Below, in pieces: positions 24,301-34,396 of a stretch of DNA of 64,000 nucleotides (position 1 is the first letter of the stretch; the number at the start of each line of letters is the position of its first letter). The translations under genes and the position numbers were made by a program. This DNA comes from Enoplolaimus lenunculus (lineage: Eukaryota > Nematoda > Enoplea > Enoplida > Thoracostomopsidae): NCBI GenBank assembly GCA_030248215.1, contig JASANG010000166.1, positions 1 to 64,000 of the forward strand, in the 5' to 3' direction. Under the pieces are notes generated by a model. It was not told the DNA's origin. It was given only the letters and a program-made list of their open reading frames with translations, and did no database searches.

Positions 24301-25553
24301 GTCATGTGGCAAGTGTGCCGTATCAGCTGCCGTATACAAGGGCTTGACAGGAATACCCTGATAAGGTACGAATGAATTAGTTGAATTTTTCTTTCTGTCA
24401 AGGAAAATATTCCTGCGGATAGACGAAATGCCGTGCTAGCAGCGCTAATGCCACAAAGCTTAGTCAAATAACTTTCTGAACTTTATTTAACACTTTGCAT
24501 GTCCTGTAAAAGAATGGGTCGTTATTATGTCAGTATGCCATTTTCTTATTCATTTAAATGTATTTTCGATCGTGAAGACCTAAAACATCCTGCAAACTTG
24601 CTGAATAAAGTTTTTATTGTTTTTGCTGAATACATTTTGTAGCTAGCTACCACAGAGAATGCTAGCTAGGTAATTCAGTCAGCATCAGTATACAATGTTA
24701 CTTGTTATGATGTGTTTCTTTTTGGTTTTTCAGTTTTTTCGCCATCTTGGCAACAGGGAGTAATATTGTGGGTAAGTTCCGCAGCTGTAAGACAATTATT
24801 TTGGATACGAAATTAAGTCATTCCTTTCGTAGAACGACGTGTTGTGGATTCAAATGAATATTGATTACGTAACGGAATAGAAAGTTTACAGTCTTCCATA
24901 GTACCATCTTCTATTTCACATCCTGGTTAACATTCCACTAGCAGATGTACGTCCCCGTATCGTTGTAGTTGAGCCTTAGAGAACTTGTGATAGATCGTGT
25001 CGAATTTACGTGGAGATCTGAACTTACTTGCTACCAGTTCCTATTGATAGGTTCCCACTCCCCAGAACCCAGACACAAGGTAATGCCGCGACTTTCAAAC
25101 CCTAGCAATTAATATCTCCTAGTTTCCTACAAACTTATTTCGCGAGAATTTCTGTAGTTCCATTTAAATTAAGTGTGTTTCTGATAGACCCATTTTGAGG
25201 GTCTACGAAGTCAGGTTGGCACTGTTTACTCTTAGGCAATAGGCAGTAACAACGAACATACCTCGGGTGTATTCCATATTAAGGTGTTCGCATCTTGTCC
25301 TTTCAATGGTTTTTTTGCAAGTTTAACAAATTCTTCTGCAATTGGTTGTCTCGTTGGTCCATCGCTGCTATTGAGTGTTGAAAAGGAAGATACAACTACC
25401 AATCGGTGTCGCGCGCAAGTTAAAATTCGCTAAAATAAATGGGATATTGCTGTTCGTGACATGCGGCGGTACATCATGGTCCTTAACTTTGAGCAAAACT
25501 TCGAACAGGTGTCGTGCAGACAGTGTAGTTTCGACAAAATGTGCCGTTCTCAT
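9377..25553 (-). CDS. MUT: Methylmalonyl-CoA mutase, mitochondrial (complete, 19 coding exons)
   Basis: Converts (R)-methylmalonyl-CoA to succinyl-CoA in the mitochondrial matrix, using adenosylcobalamin. Coding exons in order: 25488-25553, 25262-25429, 24116-24357, 20799-20877, 19943-20047, 19233-19367, 18083-18200, 17411-17490, 16893-17024, 15794-15970, 15068-15151, 14254-14359, 13659-13795, 12905-13033, 12471-12572, 12027-12167, 10951-11078, 10004-10092, 9377-9471. All junctions are GT-AG with matching phases, giving 770 residues (human ~750). Seen directly: [45 protein letters not shown] and [19 protein letters not shown] of the substrate barrel, then the cobalamin domain with the DxHxxG motif (GQDGHDRG, His near residue 642) and [10 protein letters not shown]. 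The Arg-rich N-terminus (exons 1-2, split by a 58-nt intron) looks like a mitochondrial presequence. Exon 1 is the least certain because it has no homology support. Confidence 0.95.
9562..9703. mobile_element. CpG-rich MITE ('gcgctatact' ends), short copy
   Basis: Ends are inverse repeats (aggattgcgctatact ... agtatagcgcaatcct). The interior is degenerate with cggc/gccg words. Lies just upstream of MUT exon 19 in the last intron. Confidence 0.5.
9752..9838. mobile_element. CpG-rich MITE, half copy
   Basis: Starts agggtggagctaggc and has the gacgtccggcgccgtccgtc core shared with 20558-20719 and 54566-54741, but the second half is missing. Confidence 0.45.
10205..10400. other. G-rich repeat-like segment in a MUT intron
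   Basis: Repeated 'gggggcac' and 'ttgggggg' words and a near-palindrome (tccatccctccgtgggga). Probably a decayed DNA transposon; no family assigned. Confidence 0.25.
10698..10920. mobile_element. MITE family A (gcccgtattctcaaatg ends), in MUT intron
   Basis: Begins gcccatattttcaaatgc and ends catatttgagaatacgggc, which are inverse repeats. The internal core (gcaattgcagatatcaaaatttgt, then aatttcaaatctcccc) is shared with eight other copies in the window. It ends only 30 bases from MUT exon 17. Confidence 0.75.
13037..13257. mobile_element. MITE family A copy
   Basis: Same ends and core as 10698-10920 (tcaaatgtgtatagcacc ... ggtgctatacacatttga). Begins 3 bases from MUT exon 14. Confidence 0.7.
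13344..13504. mobile_element. CpG-rich MITE family B copy
   Basis: Inverse ends (aaggatggcgctacact ... agcgctaccct) and a core of repeated ggcgccgt / acggacgg words forming a hairpin. CpG content is far above the surrounding intron. Confidence 0.65.
13957..14157. mobile_element. MITE family A copy, eroded left end
   Basis: Core and right end (ccatacatttgagaatacggg) match the family. The left terminal repeat is decayed. Confidence 0.6.
14738..14953. mobile_element. MITE family A copy
   Basis: Ends gtagtatctatcacttgc... and ...ggtgatagatgctacacac; core shared with the family. Confidence 0.65.
15436..15715. mobile_element. hAT-like MITE, 'ccggatatccgg' family
   Basis: Begins agggatcgaccggatatccgg-type sequence with several nested ccggta/taccgg words, then a core (ccaaatatcataaaactg) shared with 21970-22302 and 43612-43865. 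The 3' end is not clear. Confidence 0.5.
17317..17362. mobile_element. hAT MITE fragment beside MUT exon 8
   Basis: Has the cgttttgaatcggaac...ggttgcacccc end of the 34003-34388 family. Only this terminal piece is recognisable. Confidence 0.45.
17661..18062. mobile_element. hAT-type MITE, 20 bases from MUT exon 7
   Basis: Left end cagggggcaaagcggaactg and right end gaatttcggttgcaccttg match the ends of the element at 34003-34388, with the same core (tgtcggttggctggcagc). Flanking 8-mers (cccgataa / cctgatgc) match only partly. It lies just downstream of the MUT exon 7 donor. Confidence 0.7.
18357..18536. mobile_element. MITE family A, truncated by an adjoining hAT-like MITE
   Basis: Starts gggtctgtattctcatatgc and follows the family core up to cattccctggttt, where the element at 18537 begins. 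The rest of family A is not found after 18916. Confidence 0.6.
18537..18916. mobile_element. hAT-like MITE (tagggatgtgc ... gcacatctcta)
   Basis: Inverse ends agggatgtgctgat.. / ..ggcacatctct, with repeated 'atcggca' words near both ends (gatcggcatcg, tgccgatttttgccgat). The interior is AT-rich and non-coding. Ends of this kind are common in hAT-derived MITEs. Confidence 0.65.
18920..19104. mobile_element. Degenerate CpG-rich MITE family B copy
   Basis: Starts tagggttaaaacg and ends gtgacggacgacaagtatagcgcaaccct, the family end. The left half is decayed. Confidence 0.4.
19635..19858. mobile_element. MITE family A copy
   Basis: gcccgtattctcaaaatgtg ... cacatttgagaatatgg inverse ends, with the shared core in a diverged form. 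Confidence 0.65.
20558..20719. mobile_element. CpG-rich MITE family B, well-preserved copy
   Basis: agggtagcgctatagttttg and its inverse gcgcaaccct bound a ~160-bp element. The interior is built of acgggtgacg and ggcgccgt words in both orientations and should form a long hairpin. Confidence 0.7.
21276..21720 (-). mobile_element. LINE fragment (C-terminal RNase H / zinc-knuckle region)
   Basis: On the minus strand a frame ending at 21276 reads [20 protein letters not shown], then [18 protein letters not shown]. This matches the TGH..L..HL...G...C..C....E...H.L..C pattern found after the RNase H domain of invertebrate LINEs. Further upstream, in another frame, [15 protein letters not shown] resembles the RNase H helix. 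Stops and a frame change show it is dead. It sits in the 3.2-kb MUT intron 3. Confidence 0.6.
21970..22302. mobile_element. hAT-like MITE, 'ccggatatccgg' family
   Basis: Begins gatcgaccggatatccgg and ends ...tatacggtcgat, with the same core as 15436-15715 (ttccaaatatcataaag; then a stretch with taaatatat..ttttgcg). Confidence 0.6.
23253..24048. mobile_element. MITE with C-rich/G-rich hairpin ends
   Basis: Perfect 16-bp inverse ends (ctggcttctccacagc), flanked by a tattt repeat on both sides that may be the target duplication. Just inside each end are ~130-bp blocks rich in cccccag / ctggggg / cccccgg words (23265-23410, 23905-24030); the middle is AT-rich. No coding. It lies in MUT intron 3. 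Confidence 0.7.
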
Positions 25554-26975
25554 AATTTAAGACTTTGCATTTTGTAATGATGTAATGCTGCATCCTATCT
25601 GTTAAGCATCGTGTATTAAAATTGAAATCGTCATCGTATCTCTTTAAAGTCAACCAAGTTATGAGTATGACACGTAGCCTTGATTAAACACGTTTTCAGT
25701 TTACACAGCCAGTCTAATTCAGCAGAACAAACAACTCACTTGTTTTGCAGCCCTCAAACACACCATTAATAGCAAAAACGTACCTCAAGTAGCCCGCCAT
25801 GCCTCGCGTAGTTCAATCGCAAATTACAGGCAATACGCATACTAGTTTAAATATACGTAGATCTAGACATGTAATGCAGAATGAGCATGTTAACTGGAAT
25901 GCCAATTTTAATTTTTAAACATGTCTAACTCAAGTTTATTTACACGAAAAATGAGGCCACTAGCTAAGGATTTACCTTTATACAATACGTTTTCTATATT
26001 ATTGTAGAGTTGCAAAGATTACATATTACGATAAGGACTATCATGCTGTCTCGAGGCTACAACCAGCAGTGGTGCAGAGCAGGCAACTCAGCGCTCTAAA
26101 CAATCCTGTTTTGATTAAACTTGTATATAGAGGGATTTCAGGTGTCATCCCTCCCGTTTGGGATATTTTACACTGAGGTTTTCACAGACTGTTTCACTTT
26201 ACACCATAAGAAATCACTTTCCAGTTTTTCAAAATCTTTGCTACGCTAACACTTAATACATCATTTATATTTAATACTAGGCCAGCCAAAAGGTGCTTTC
26301 TAAACTGTATTTTTGGGGGCGTTAGGTGAAGCAGCCCCCTTCATACTTAGGGATCCTTGAAATCGCTGAGTATGAGAAGGGGGCAGCCCCAAAGTCAAAA
26401 AAGTCTTTCTGCTACAAAATCCACTTGTTTTGATTGTAGCGAATACTATAAAAATCGCTGAAAAGCCGTCATGTTTTGATTAGATGGAAATGAAGAGTGT
26501 CGAGTAGTATTAAATGCGGGATTCGCGTCATAATTGAGGCAGGCGGAACACGTTTTGTTCCTTGTTTATTCGACGTTAACAATAAAATTCAAGTACTCAT
26601 ATCGGGTGGACAGACAAAACTCCAATGTCATTTTATTTACTTACAAACAACCACTCTCAGAAGATCAATGTGTACAAGAGGCGGTATCTCACATGAAAGA
26701 ACATTTATGCGAATATCATATGATATTCCAAAATTACAACGAATATTGTATGATATTCAGCAGGACAATGCAAATATGATAAATGACAAAAGGTGAGCTA
26801 GACATGGTAATAGCAGATGAATACGACTTTTTGAATATGATATGGGGTTTATTTAGCAGACAAAAAGTAATGCTCAGAGAGAACGATAAGTGGCGAAAGC
26901 TGTCCTTCCTGTCTCAGTGTTTAGGCTATTCTATACTGTATAGGGTGCCATCCTGCTGTCTCGGCTATCCCGGCT
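25554..26975. other. Upstream of MUT; no gene supported
   Basis: A hairpin-like segment at about 26290-26420 (cccccttcatactt ... agtatgagaaggggg) is probably a small MITE. The interval 26500-26790 on the plus strand has an open frame containing QNSNVILFTYKQPLSED, but no convincing splice sites or family. Confidence 0.3.
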
Positions 26976-27300
26976 GTAATGGATCATCCACGTTTAATGC
27001 GTGCGCTACTGCAAAAAGTTGTCTCAATTCCCCGGTAAGGATCTGTGTACAAAATGAAGCTATAACTAGCATTTTACTTACAATTCCATAAGGAACGTAC
27101 ACACAATTAACTGTCTCTATACTGTGCAAAGGGAGTCGAGGCAAAAATTGTATATGTATGTTTGTGTTGTCATGTATGTTTACGATGGTATAAAGTGTGA
27201 TGTCTTTACGTCCTCGTTAGGGACTACAGGACTTTATAGTGGTCTCGTAATAGAGTGTGCGAGCAGTATATTCGCGGATGGCCAAAAACACTACTTAAAA
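26976..27300. mobile_element. Fragment of the base-1 / 816 MITE family
   Basis: Begins ggatcatccacgtttaatgc followed by gcgctactgcaaaaagttgtc, as at base 1. Near 27205 it has the acgtcctcgttagggact word of 816-1440. The right end is lost. Confidence 0.5.
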
Positions 27301-27932
27301 ATTGAAAATTCCAAATATAATACTTAATACGCTCGAGGAAAAATATTAACGGCAAATGTTTACTTGAAAACGATGTAATTTTTACATTACATTAAACAGT
27401 ATCCGACATAACTAAAACAAACAGACGTCACCAAACATTGCGAAAAAACGCAACTGAATGGAATTATGCATTCACAGAGACACACATCGCTGCGCAAATT
27501 AATTATTGCAAATCATTAAAGCTTGAGATCAAACTAGCAAATTTCAATCGCAATAGCACTCCAGTTTATTAACAAACATAAAATATCATGCACATAACAA
27601 ATTTATGCATTATAGATTCTCATGAAAAACAATTTATTCATAGGTCATCCTACAGATAGTGCTTGTCCAAATTCCAACAATTTTTATCGGAATCCGAATC
27701 CAATTTTTTACCGTAACCACGGTGGTTATTAAGCAACAGAAAGCATCACCAGAGCTTAAATTGAAGTATATACAAATGTGCTGCAAAAATTTAATTCAGA
27801 ACTATAGGTAGACATATATATCACGCCATTTCCAGGTATATATTTTAAAACAAGAAAATCACCGTAGCTTCCAGAAAATCAAATTTGTACGCAGGTAGGT
27901 TGATTTCAAACCTGCGACCTTTCTCTTTATTC
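27301..27932. other. Gene-free AT-rich stretch
   Basis: No open frame, RNA gene or clear repeat seen. Confidence 0.3.
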
Positions 27933-28306
27933 TCAAATGTGTGCAGCATCAATCACCAGGTAGTGGTAGATCGTGTACTTTTCAAATAGCACATAGCTAC
28001 ACAGCAAAAAATTGTGAGTCTGACGCTCTCCAAAATATATGCTCTACGGGACTACACAACTTGAGTAGTAGTAGTTGTTGATGATGATGTATTGCCCCGC
28101 GTTGTGCCAGAGTCAAATTCGACTCACTGGAGTCGCACATTTGTCATGGGCAGAGTCGAATTTGACTCATCATTTTGTGCATTGTAGCTTCGAAATTTCA
28201 TACGCTTTTTCTATTTTATTTTTACATCTGCAACATGCAGCAGAAGGCTAATTTAAAAAACCATCGCTAACAGCCGATAAATATTACTCATTCGAGAATA
28301 TGAGCT
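27933..28306. mobile_element. MITE family A split by a nested MITE family C
   Basis: The left part (attctcaaatgtgtgcagc..) and right part (..cattcgagaatatgagc) are the ends of family A. The sequence between 27998 and 28186 is a different hairpin element inserted into it. Confidence 0.6.
27998..28186. mobile_element. MITE family C (TA-flanked hairpin), nested
   Basis: tacacagcaaaaaattgtga at the left and cattttgtgcattgta at the right are diverged inverse ends. The interior has the agtcaaattcgactc words and 'ctctacgggactacacaa' shared with copies at 49932, 52916, 54905 and 57890. Confidence 0.6.
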
Positions 28307-28773
28307 CACCTCCACATTCTTACGATTCTGACTGTTAAATCATTGAACTGTGCTCTTTATCTACACTGTTATTCACAACATACATTGTATGTTGATATAT
28401 ACTAATCTTAATGATAATTTGAGTCATGCATTTTGTACTATATTCACGCATAATGGACACTAGCAAGCATTTAACAGCACTAATGTTACGTTGACATTTA
28501 GCCACCTTGCATTCGCAATGACGATGCCTTAGCTGTTTCCAACTTTCCTTCAAAACCTATTTCAACCGGCACTTCAACGCATGATATACGTAATTTCAAC
28601 TCAAACACATCAATATGCAACATTACAGAAACAACAGATTAATACAGACCAGTAATAACGTAGTCGAATCAAATTAAATGTCAATAAATACCAAAATTGC
28701 TCAACTTTTATGCGATAAAGGTTCGAGCAGATTCACCAGTCAAAAACATTACTGAAGTGGTGCTCATTCTAGA

Positions 28774-28990
28774 GCCCGTATCCTCACATGTGTGTAGGCA
28801 TCTATTAGAAAAGTTGGTGATAGGTCTTGTAACTTTCGAACCCGTAAATGTTGATTCAGCACATATTTCACATATGATTTGTTCTACTTCTATTCCAATT
28901 TTGAGTTCAATAACTGCACTTATTGTTAGTGAGTTTGAAAACCCATTAGTAAACTGATGATAGTTGCTATACACACTTGAGAATATGGGC
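28774..28990. mobile_element. MITE family A copy
   Basis: gcccgtatcctcacatgtgtg ... cacacttgagaatatgggc inverse ends. Confidence 0.65.
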
Positions 28991-29273
28991 CAAGTTTATA
29001 AAGCACAAGTACAACCCAACACCTAATTTATGTGACGCTCGCTGCCGCTGGGCGGTGGACGACTCTTTGAAATCCAGCGTAGCCTAAGGCACATTTTATC
29101 GATGCAGAACAAACTGCAACTGAATACAAGACAGCAGACTGCGTTTAAACTCAAGCTTACTAAAAACAGGGGTGCAACATTACAAAATTCAACAAAAACT
29201 TGAAATCTGGGCTTCTTTTCACAACTGTATAATTGCACAAATATAACGGCTAATTGTAGCGTTCTCTTAAATG

Positions 29274-29308
29274 CTACAACAACAACAACAACAACGACGA
29301 CGACTAGG
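29274..29308. repeat. CAA/CGA trinucleotide microsatellite
   Basis: About six caa units followed by cga units. Confidence 0.8.
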
Positions 29309-29854
29309 GGTCGAAACCAGCAAATATTTCGCTAGTCATGCACGATAAAATATTGTCAGCCAATACGAAGTGAGACACATTTTGAGATAAAAAACACACA
29401 AACTAAAACAAACAACAGCACACAAAAGTATTATTTAGATAAAAGTGCGTACTTCATTATCGTTTGTGACCAAACATTTTGCCATGGCAGAAACTCAACA
29501 TCCGGATTCAGTATATTTGCTGCTATTTTCGTCTGCCAAATTATGTGATTTGGAAACCTATCACAGCAATATTGTATGCATTGCCAAAGTTTTTCTTACT
29601 TTCGTCAATATCGGACGTAATTCTTGTTTCACAAACCAAACATTTCTGAAGTGTTGACGCTACGAATTATTACAATAGTTCCGGTTCCAGTTTTTTGTAA
29701 ACTGTTGTTCCGTCCAATCCCTGTCCTGGATGCAAACATACACAAAATTTCCACAAAACATACCATTTAGAACTAAGTAGACCTTCTTCAATTGCATCCC
29801 GAATATCGGTGTAACATCAACCATATAATCCTTCGATCGTTCTGCCGGATATTT

Positions 29855-32800
29855 TCATCGCCGAGCCCAAAAATACTCAACCCGGCGTCTTAAGCTTCTC
29901 AGCTTTACGAGCACCAGTGAAGCTATTGTTTCACCACTACTAATCACATAGCTACTACCAGTCGCGATTGAGTCATTTCGACTACAACTGGCACCACGTT
30001 GCTTATTAGATATATAATTATCACAATGTGACCAACAGCAACAACAAACGTACCTCGTCAAAAATTCTCGTTTCCACCTTGAATTTGAAATCGGTCGGGG
30101 TGGAATTAAATCAAGATCGTCGTCGTCTTCGTCCGCCCCTGAATCATTCGAACCAAACCCATCAAAGTCATTACTTCCGGGTCTATTACCCCCTCTGCTA
30201 AAATTCTGATGTTTCCGACCACAATCACGGTAACCAACTTTCACCCCTAGGTCATCTTGACACGGCGAACCACACAGTAAATCGGTTGCTGCACCACTGT
30301 AATCAATATCTCCGGGTGTATTCCGTGAATTTCGTATAATTTTATCACGTTTTGGTGTTACAGTAGTTGTACCAGAGGCTCCAGTTACAACTATGTCTTC
30401 GCTTGTCGACGACAACAAACGTGCTTTAGAATCGTTAGACTCGTTTGAATTGAGGTTGCTGCGATGCATATTTCCATGATTTTCGTTGTTACTGCCATTA
30501 TTATTATTATGATTATTAATATTATTGTTTTGTAGCTGTTCGTCCAACTGAGACGCTTGTTCAATTTCAACGTTCTGCAATGATTTTCGTGACGACTTTT
30601 TCGAGAGTTTACGGACTTGTGACATGCTGAATAGTTCGTCGTCACTGAAACAGATAAATAGTAAAATGTATGCAACACAAAATGTTATAATATCAATATT
30701 TCACCCATTTTCTGAAATGCATATAGCACCGGTCACCAGTTGGTGATAAGGTTTTCAAATTTAACAACTCCTATTTGCGGATTCCAAAATTTACACAGAA
30801 GTAGAAATTCGCAAGCACAAAATTCGCTGTTTCGAAGGTTTCATGACCTACAATTAAAAACTGATGACAGATGCTACAAATACACATTTGATAATACGAG
30901 CTATTGTACTATTTTTATCACGTACACAGTACCAACATAGTGAAAAATGAATTTTTATTTCTTTTAAACAAAAGTGCGCAAACAATGAAGCGCATTCCGC
31001 GTAGCAATCACTATAATTTACCTTTTGTACACCAGAATTCAACCGAAAGTTTCAGTTCTGGTTTAAGCTTTCATTTAGCAGGTTCCGGCTTTACTTTTAT
31101 GATTACGAACCGAAGCTTTTAGTTTTTCCGCTTGTTGCAGCTTTTTTTGTAAAATACCACATTTTACCGCCTAGTCCTATTATAATTAGAGCGGGAAGAT
31201 ATTTCATTTTGGTCAGTTTTTGTTTGATTTCATAAAATTTTGTGCCGACTTCATAAACGTCGACTTTCCTCAGTAAACAGAGCGTGACGAGAATTTTGTA
31301 AAAGTTCTGGTTCCGGTTCCTATTCCGGTTAATCAAGTTCCGCTTCCAGTTTGCAAGTAGGTTCTTGTCGAACCCTCCTGCACGCCACTTATAGAGGAGT
31401 TTGTTTATGTCATGCGCTACAACGTTAATGTAACAAATTATAAAATAACTGTTATATTCTAAAAATAAATTCGATGAGAGTTAACCCCAGAAACTTACCT
31501 ATCTGCATCATACGTTACAAGCGGATGCGTGCTTTTCTTTTTGGCCGGTATTACCATTCTGAAAAACCAATCATGATTTAACACACATATTCTATACACG
31601 TAATATTGCACCAACGAATGTATGGATTAAAAAATGTATAACAGCAGAAAATGATAATTTTTCATTTCCATCCTATATACATATACATAACAACAACCAA
31701 CTTGCAGCGGCAAATTTCCGCTGCAAGACACATTCACGTACAATGACAGATTTACTCGAAAATTTATAAACTTAAAACGATTTCGCAGCCTACAATTTCT
31801 CTTCTTGATTAAATTCAAGAAGTTTCAAATAATCCAGAAACGCTTACGTAATAACCTGGTTTTTGACTGGCCAATCAAATTGCACGTGCAATAATTTCAA
31901 GCGACTTGCAACGGCGTTTAGATGCGCAAATATAACTTTAATATTATCATGAATTTCGGTGAATTATTTGCAGCTGCAACAACTTTAAAACTGTTTTGTG
32001 ACCGAACTTGCACATAGAAATTGCACGCGCAAGATTTGCAGCAAAAATTTGCACATGTAAATAGGGTTTTATACAATCAAATTGATTCTAACCTTTCGGG
32101 CACTATGAGAGCGTGAGTTTTAGGCAGCAACGATTTTTGATCTTCGATGCTTTGCATTTGCGAACGAGACGCTTGTCTGGATGACTGCGCAGCGCCGGTT
32201 GTTGATTTTGCACTAGTTGTTGCTGAACAATCACTTTTATGCTTCTTTGAGCTATTAATCTGTGTAGCTGAACAACCTTCAAGTGTTGCATTGCTCAGTA
32301 GCATCTGGTCACCCTCTTCATCTCTGATATCTAGAAATACATAAACACGTTTAAAATTTGACCCATGTCAAGAATTGGGGCCTGCGCATCTTGAGACCGG
32401 GCAACTAGCAGACTGGTCAGCTTTGGCTTAGGATTAAGCTTAGGTTTAGATTAGACAAAAGCTTAGTAGACAAGCCCGTAGCGTATATGTGAACTGCATA
32501 AAATGCTGGACAGACTTATAACATCGGACGCATGACCACGACTGCCTAACGCCTGAATACGCAATCTAAAACTAAATCAATGTTCGGCGAACCAATAAGA
32601 GCAACACTTTGGCAAATGAAACAAAACTGCTAAAAAATTTCAATGGTCTCTTATATTTTTTCAAAGAAAAGTTGTTCTGTTAATTTTGGCAAAATATTCT
32701 TTGCATCATTTCGGAGTCACGCACAATCCTACTGGTTTTGGCCCGCATTTATGTTTCAGACATTAAGCTGAACCTCAGCTTAATTGACTATATTATCTCG

Positions 32801-33829
32801 CTGAAATTGTAACTTACGTACCTATATGAACTATTAGTGAAAAGTCAGCATGCGGGGAAAAATGTAAAATAAAGTTGATTGATTTAAAATTAGGATCCTT
32901 ATTATAAGCTCCTTGATATTTCTAAAATTGTCTCAGTTGAAAGTAACCGTGCTACAATCAAACAAAACAAACGCACTGTTGCCTCCGCATATGCACACCG
33001 TGGTGACTCGGAAGAGACCTAGAGCACTTATTCAGTGCCTGCCCATTTGAAACGATTGAGATTGAGACACTTTTTCGCACCGTCGATGGCGACAACACAC
33101 CCCAGTTAATCCTGAGAGCTACGATCTCCTTTCACAATGCAGCGGGACTGCTGTCTCGCCGCTAATGTCTCTCGGGTCATGCGGAAAAAGAAAAAGAAGA
33201 AAAGAAGAAGAAGAAGAAGAAAGAAAAAAAAGAAATAGAAAAAGAAAAAAGGAAACCATTGCAAACAGCCCAATACTAAACAACAACATATAATATAAAC
33301 AAAACGTAAAAATGCCTACCATCTTTCGGGTCATCACTAATCAGTTTGCTGCCGTCACCGAAGTCTTCGTTGCAACCATCCACAGATCCATTCATAATTT
33401 TTGCCTAAAAATACAACAATTAAAACATTACTTAACAAAACATTACATACCTACGTATATAATTAATAAAGAACACAATACAGTACTGAAAATTTTAATC
33501 ACCCAATATAAGGACATTATGCATACCGATTAGCATTAAGGTACTGAAATTAACTCAGTTTTTACTATAAATATCAGTCAACACAAACAAAGCTAAAGTG
33601 ATGACGGCTTAGACCGCTATGCCAGCTAATAAACGGCCCTACCAGTCATTTAAAACATCACTCACTCAGTTTACAATCCAATTCTCAGTTAACCAATGAC
33701 TTTTCTGTTGAAAACAGCTCAAAACTAAGTTTTTGAGCCATAATACAATAACCAAACGATTACCTTAAAATCACTGTGCGTGTCATCAAGTAGCATTGAT
33801 CTGCTTGTCAGCGGAACGTTTTGATCCAT
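29855..33829 (-). CDS. Unrecognised acidic, Asn/Ser-rich protein (five exons)
   Basis: Exons 33764-33829 (start MDQNVPLTSRSMLLDD), 33320-33404, 32093-32330, 31499-31558 and 30054-30644 join through GT-AG sites in consistent phases (0,1,2,2). If translation runs on past 30054 the frame closes at 29855, giving 412 residues. However, a strong donor (acgaggtacgt) sits at 30053, so the last ~66 residues, which include a CCCC cluster near residue 350, may be intron. The protein is hydrophilic: a Lys/Ser-rich stretch (KKKSTHPLVTYDADSDDE, ~130-155), an Asn run (~189-206) and an acidic block GADEDDDDLDLIPPRP (~318-333). No membrane segment or catalytic motif is visible. It may be the cytosolic N-terminal half of a larger protein. 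I do not recognise the family. Confidence 0.6.
30703..30899. mobile_element. MITE family A copy
   Basis: atgcatatagcaccggtcac ... gatgctacaaatacacattt ends with the shared core. It lies just upstream of the 30644 acceptor, in an intron of the unrecognised gene. Confidence 0.6.
33000..33260 (+). mobile_element. LINE 3' end, 5'-truncated, with A-rich tail
   Basis: Plus-strand frames give GDSEET and then IEIETLFRTVDGDNTPQLI and SFHNAAGLLSRR, the usual C-terminal sequence of LINE ORF2 after a cysteine knuckle. A stop is followed by an A-rich run of aaaaag/aag units (33183-33248). Frame shifts show it is dead. It sits in intron 2 of the unrecognised gene. Confidence 0.6.
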
Positions 33830-34002
33830 CAGAAAACGATTTTACGATAGGAATTTAAATAAAATTATATAATTGAAATTAATTTAAAATTATGTATTTA
33901 GAAAGTTCATTTTTAATACGTTTATATACCGTTTTGAGATCATTATGCAAAACCTTGAAAATTAATATAAATAACGCTCCAAATCTGACCCGATATATGT
34001 GC

Positions 34003-34388
34003 CAGGGTGCAAAGCGGAACTAGATTAGACCGGAATCGGAACTGCAAATTTATACCGGAATCGGAATCGGAACTACAAACTTTGTGATATACGGATAAGT
34101 TGGATAAACAAGTTAATATTGATTTAGGGTGTCTGTTGGCTGGCAACAATTGTCGAAAACGTCGCATGAACAAATTGGAAATCATTATTTGACTCTGTAA
34201 CACTAAACTACACTCAACTATTGATAAGTTAAGTCATCGAAAACAATTTAATAGATGAATGATGCAGAATATTTAAACAACATATCGCAATAAGTAGGCA
34301 TAAAATTTAAATGCGGAAATTCCGATTCCGATTGGAACTCGTTTTGAATCGGAATTACAATCAGAATCGGAATTCCGATTGCACCCTG
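34003..34388. mobile_element. hAT-type MITE with perfect 8-bp target duplication
   Basis: Inverse ends cagggtgcaa / ttgcaccctg are flanked on both sides by atatgtgc (33995-34002 and 34389-34396). An 8-bp duplication is the hAT superfamily signature. Subterminal ggaatcgga words repeat in both orientations, and the core tgtctgttggctggcaac recurs in the copies at 17661 and 43871. Confidence 0.85.
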
Positions 34389-34396
34389 ATATGTGC

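Noticed and set aside
26497-26796. Two overlapping plus-strand frames of 81-99 codons
   Set aside because: No start context, splice sites or recognisable protein; kept only as a note in the intergenic entry.
29846-29855. Extra exon of the unrecognised gene near 29770-29846
   Set aside because: It has an acceptor and donor, but its phase does not fit the 30053 donor without meeting a stop.
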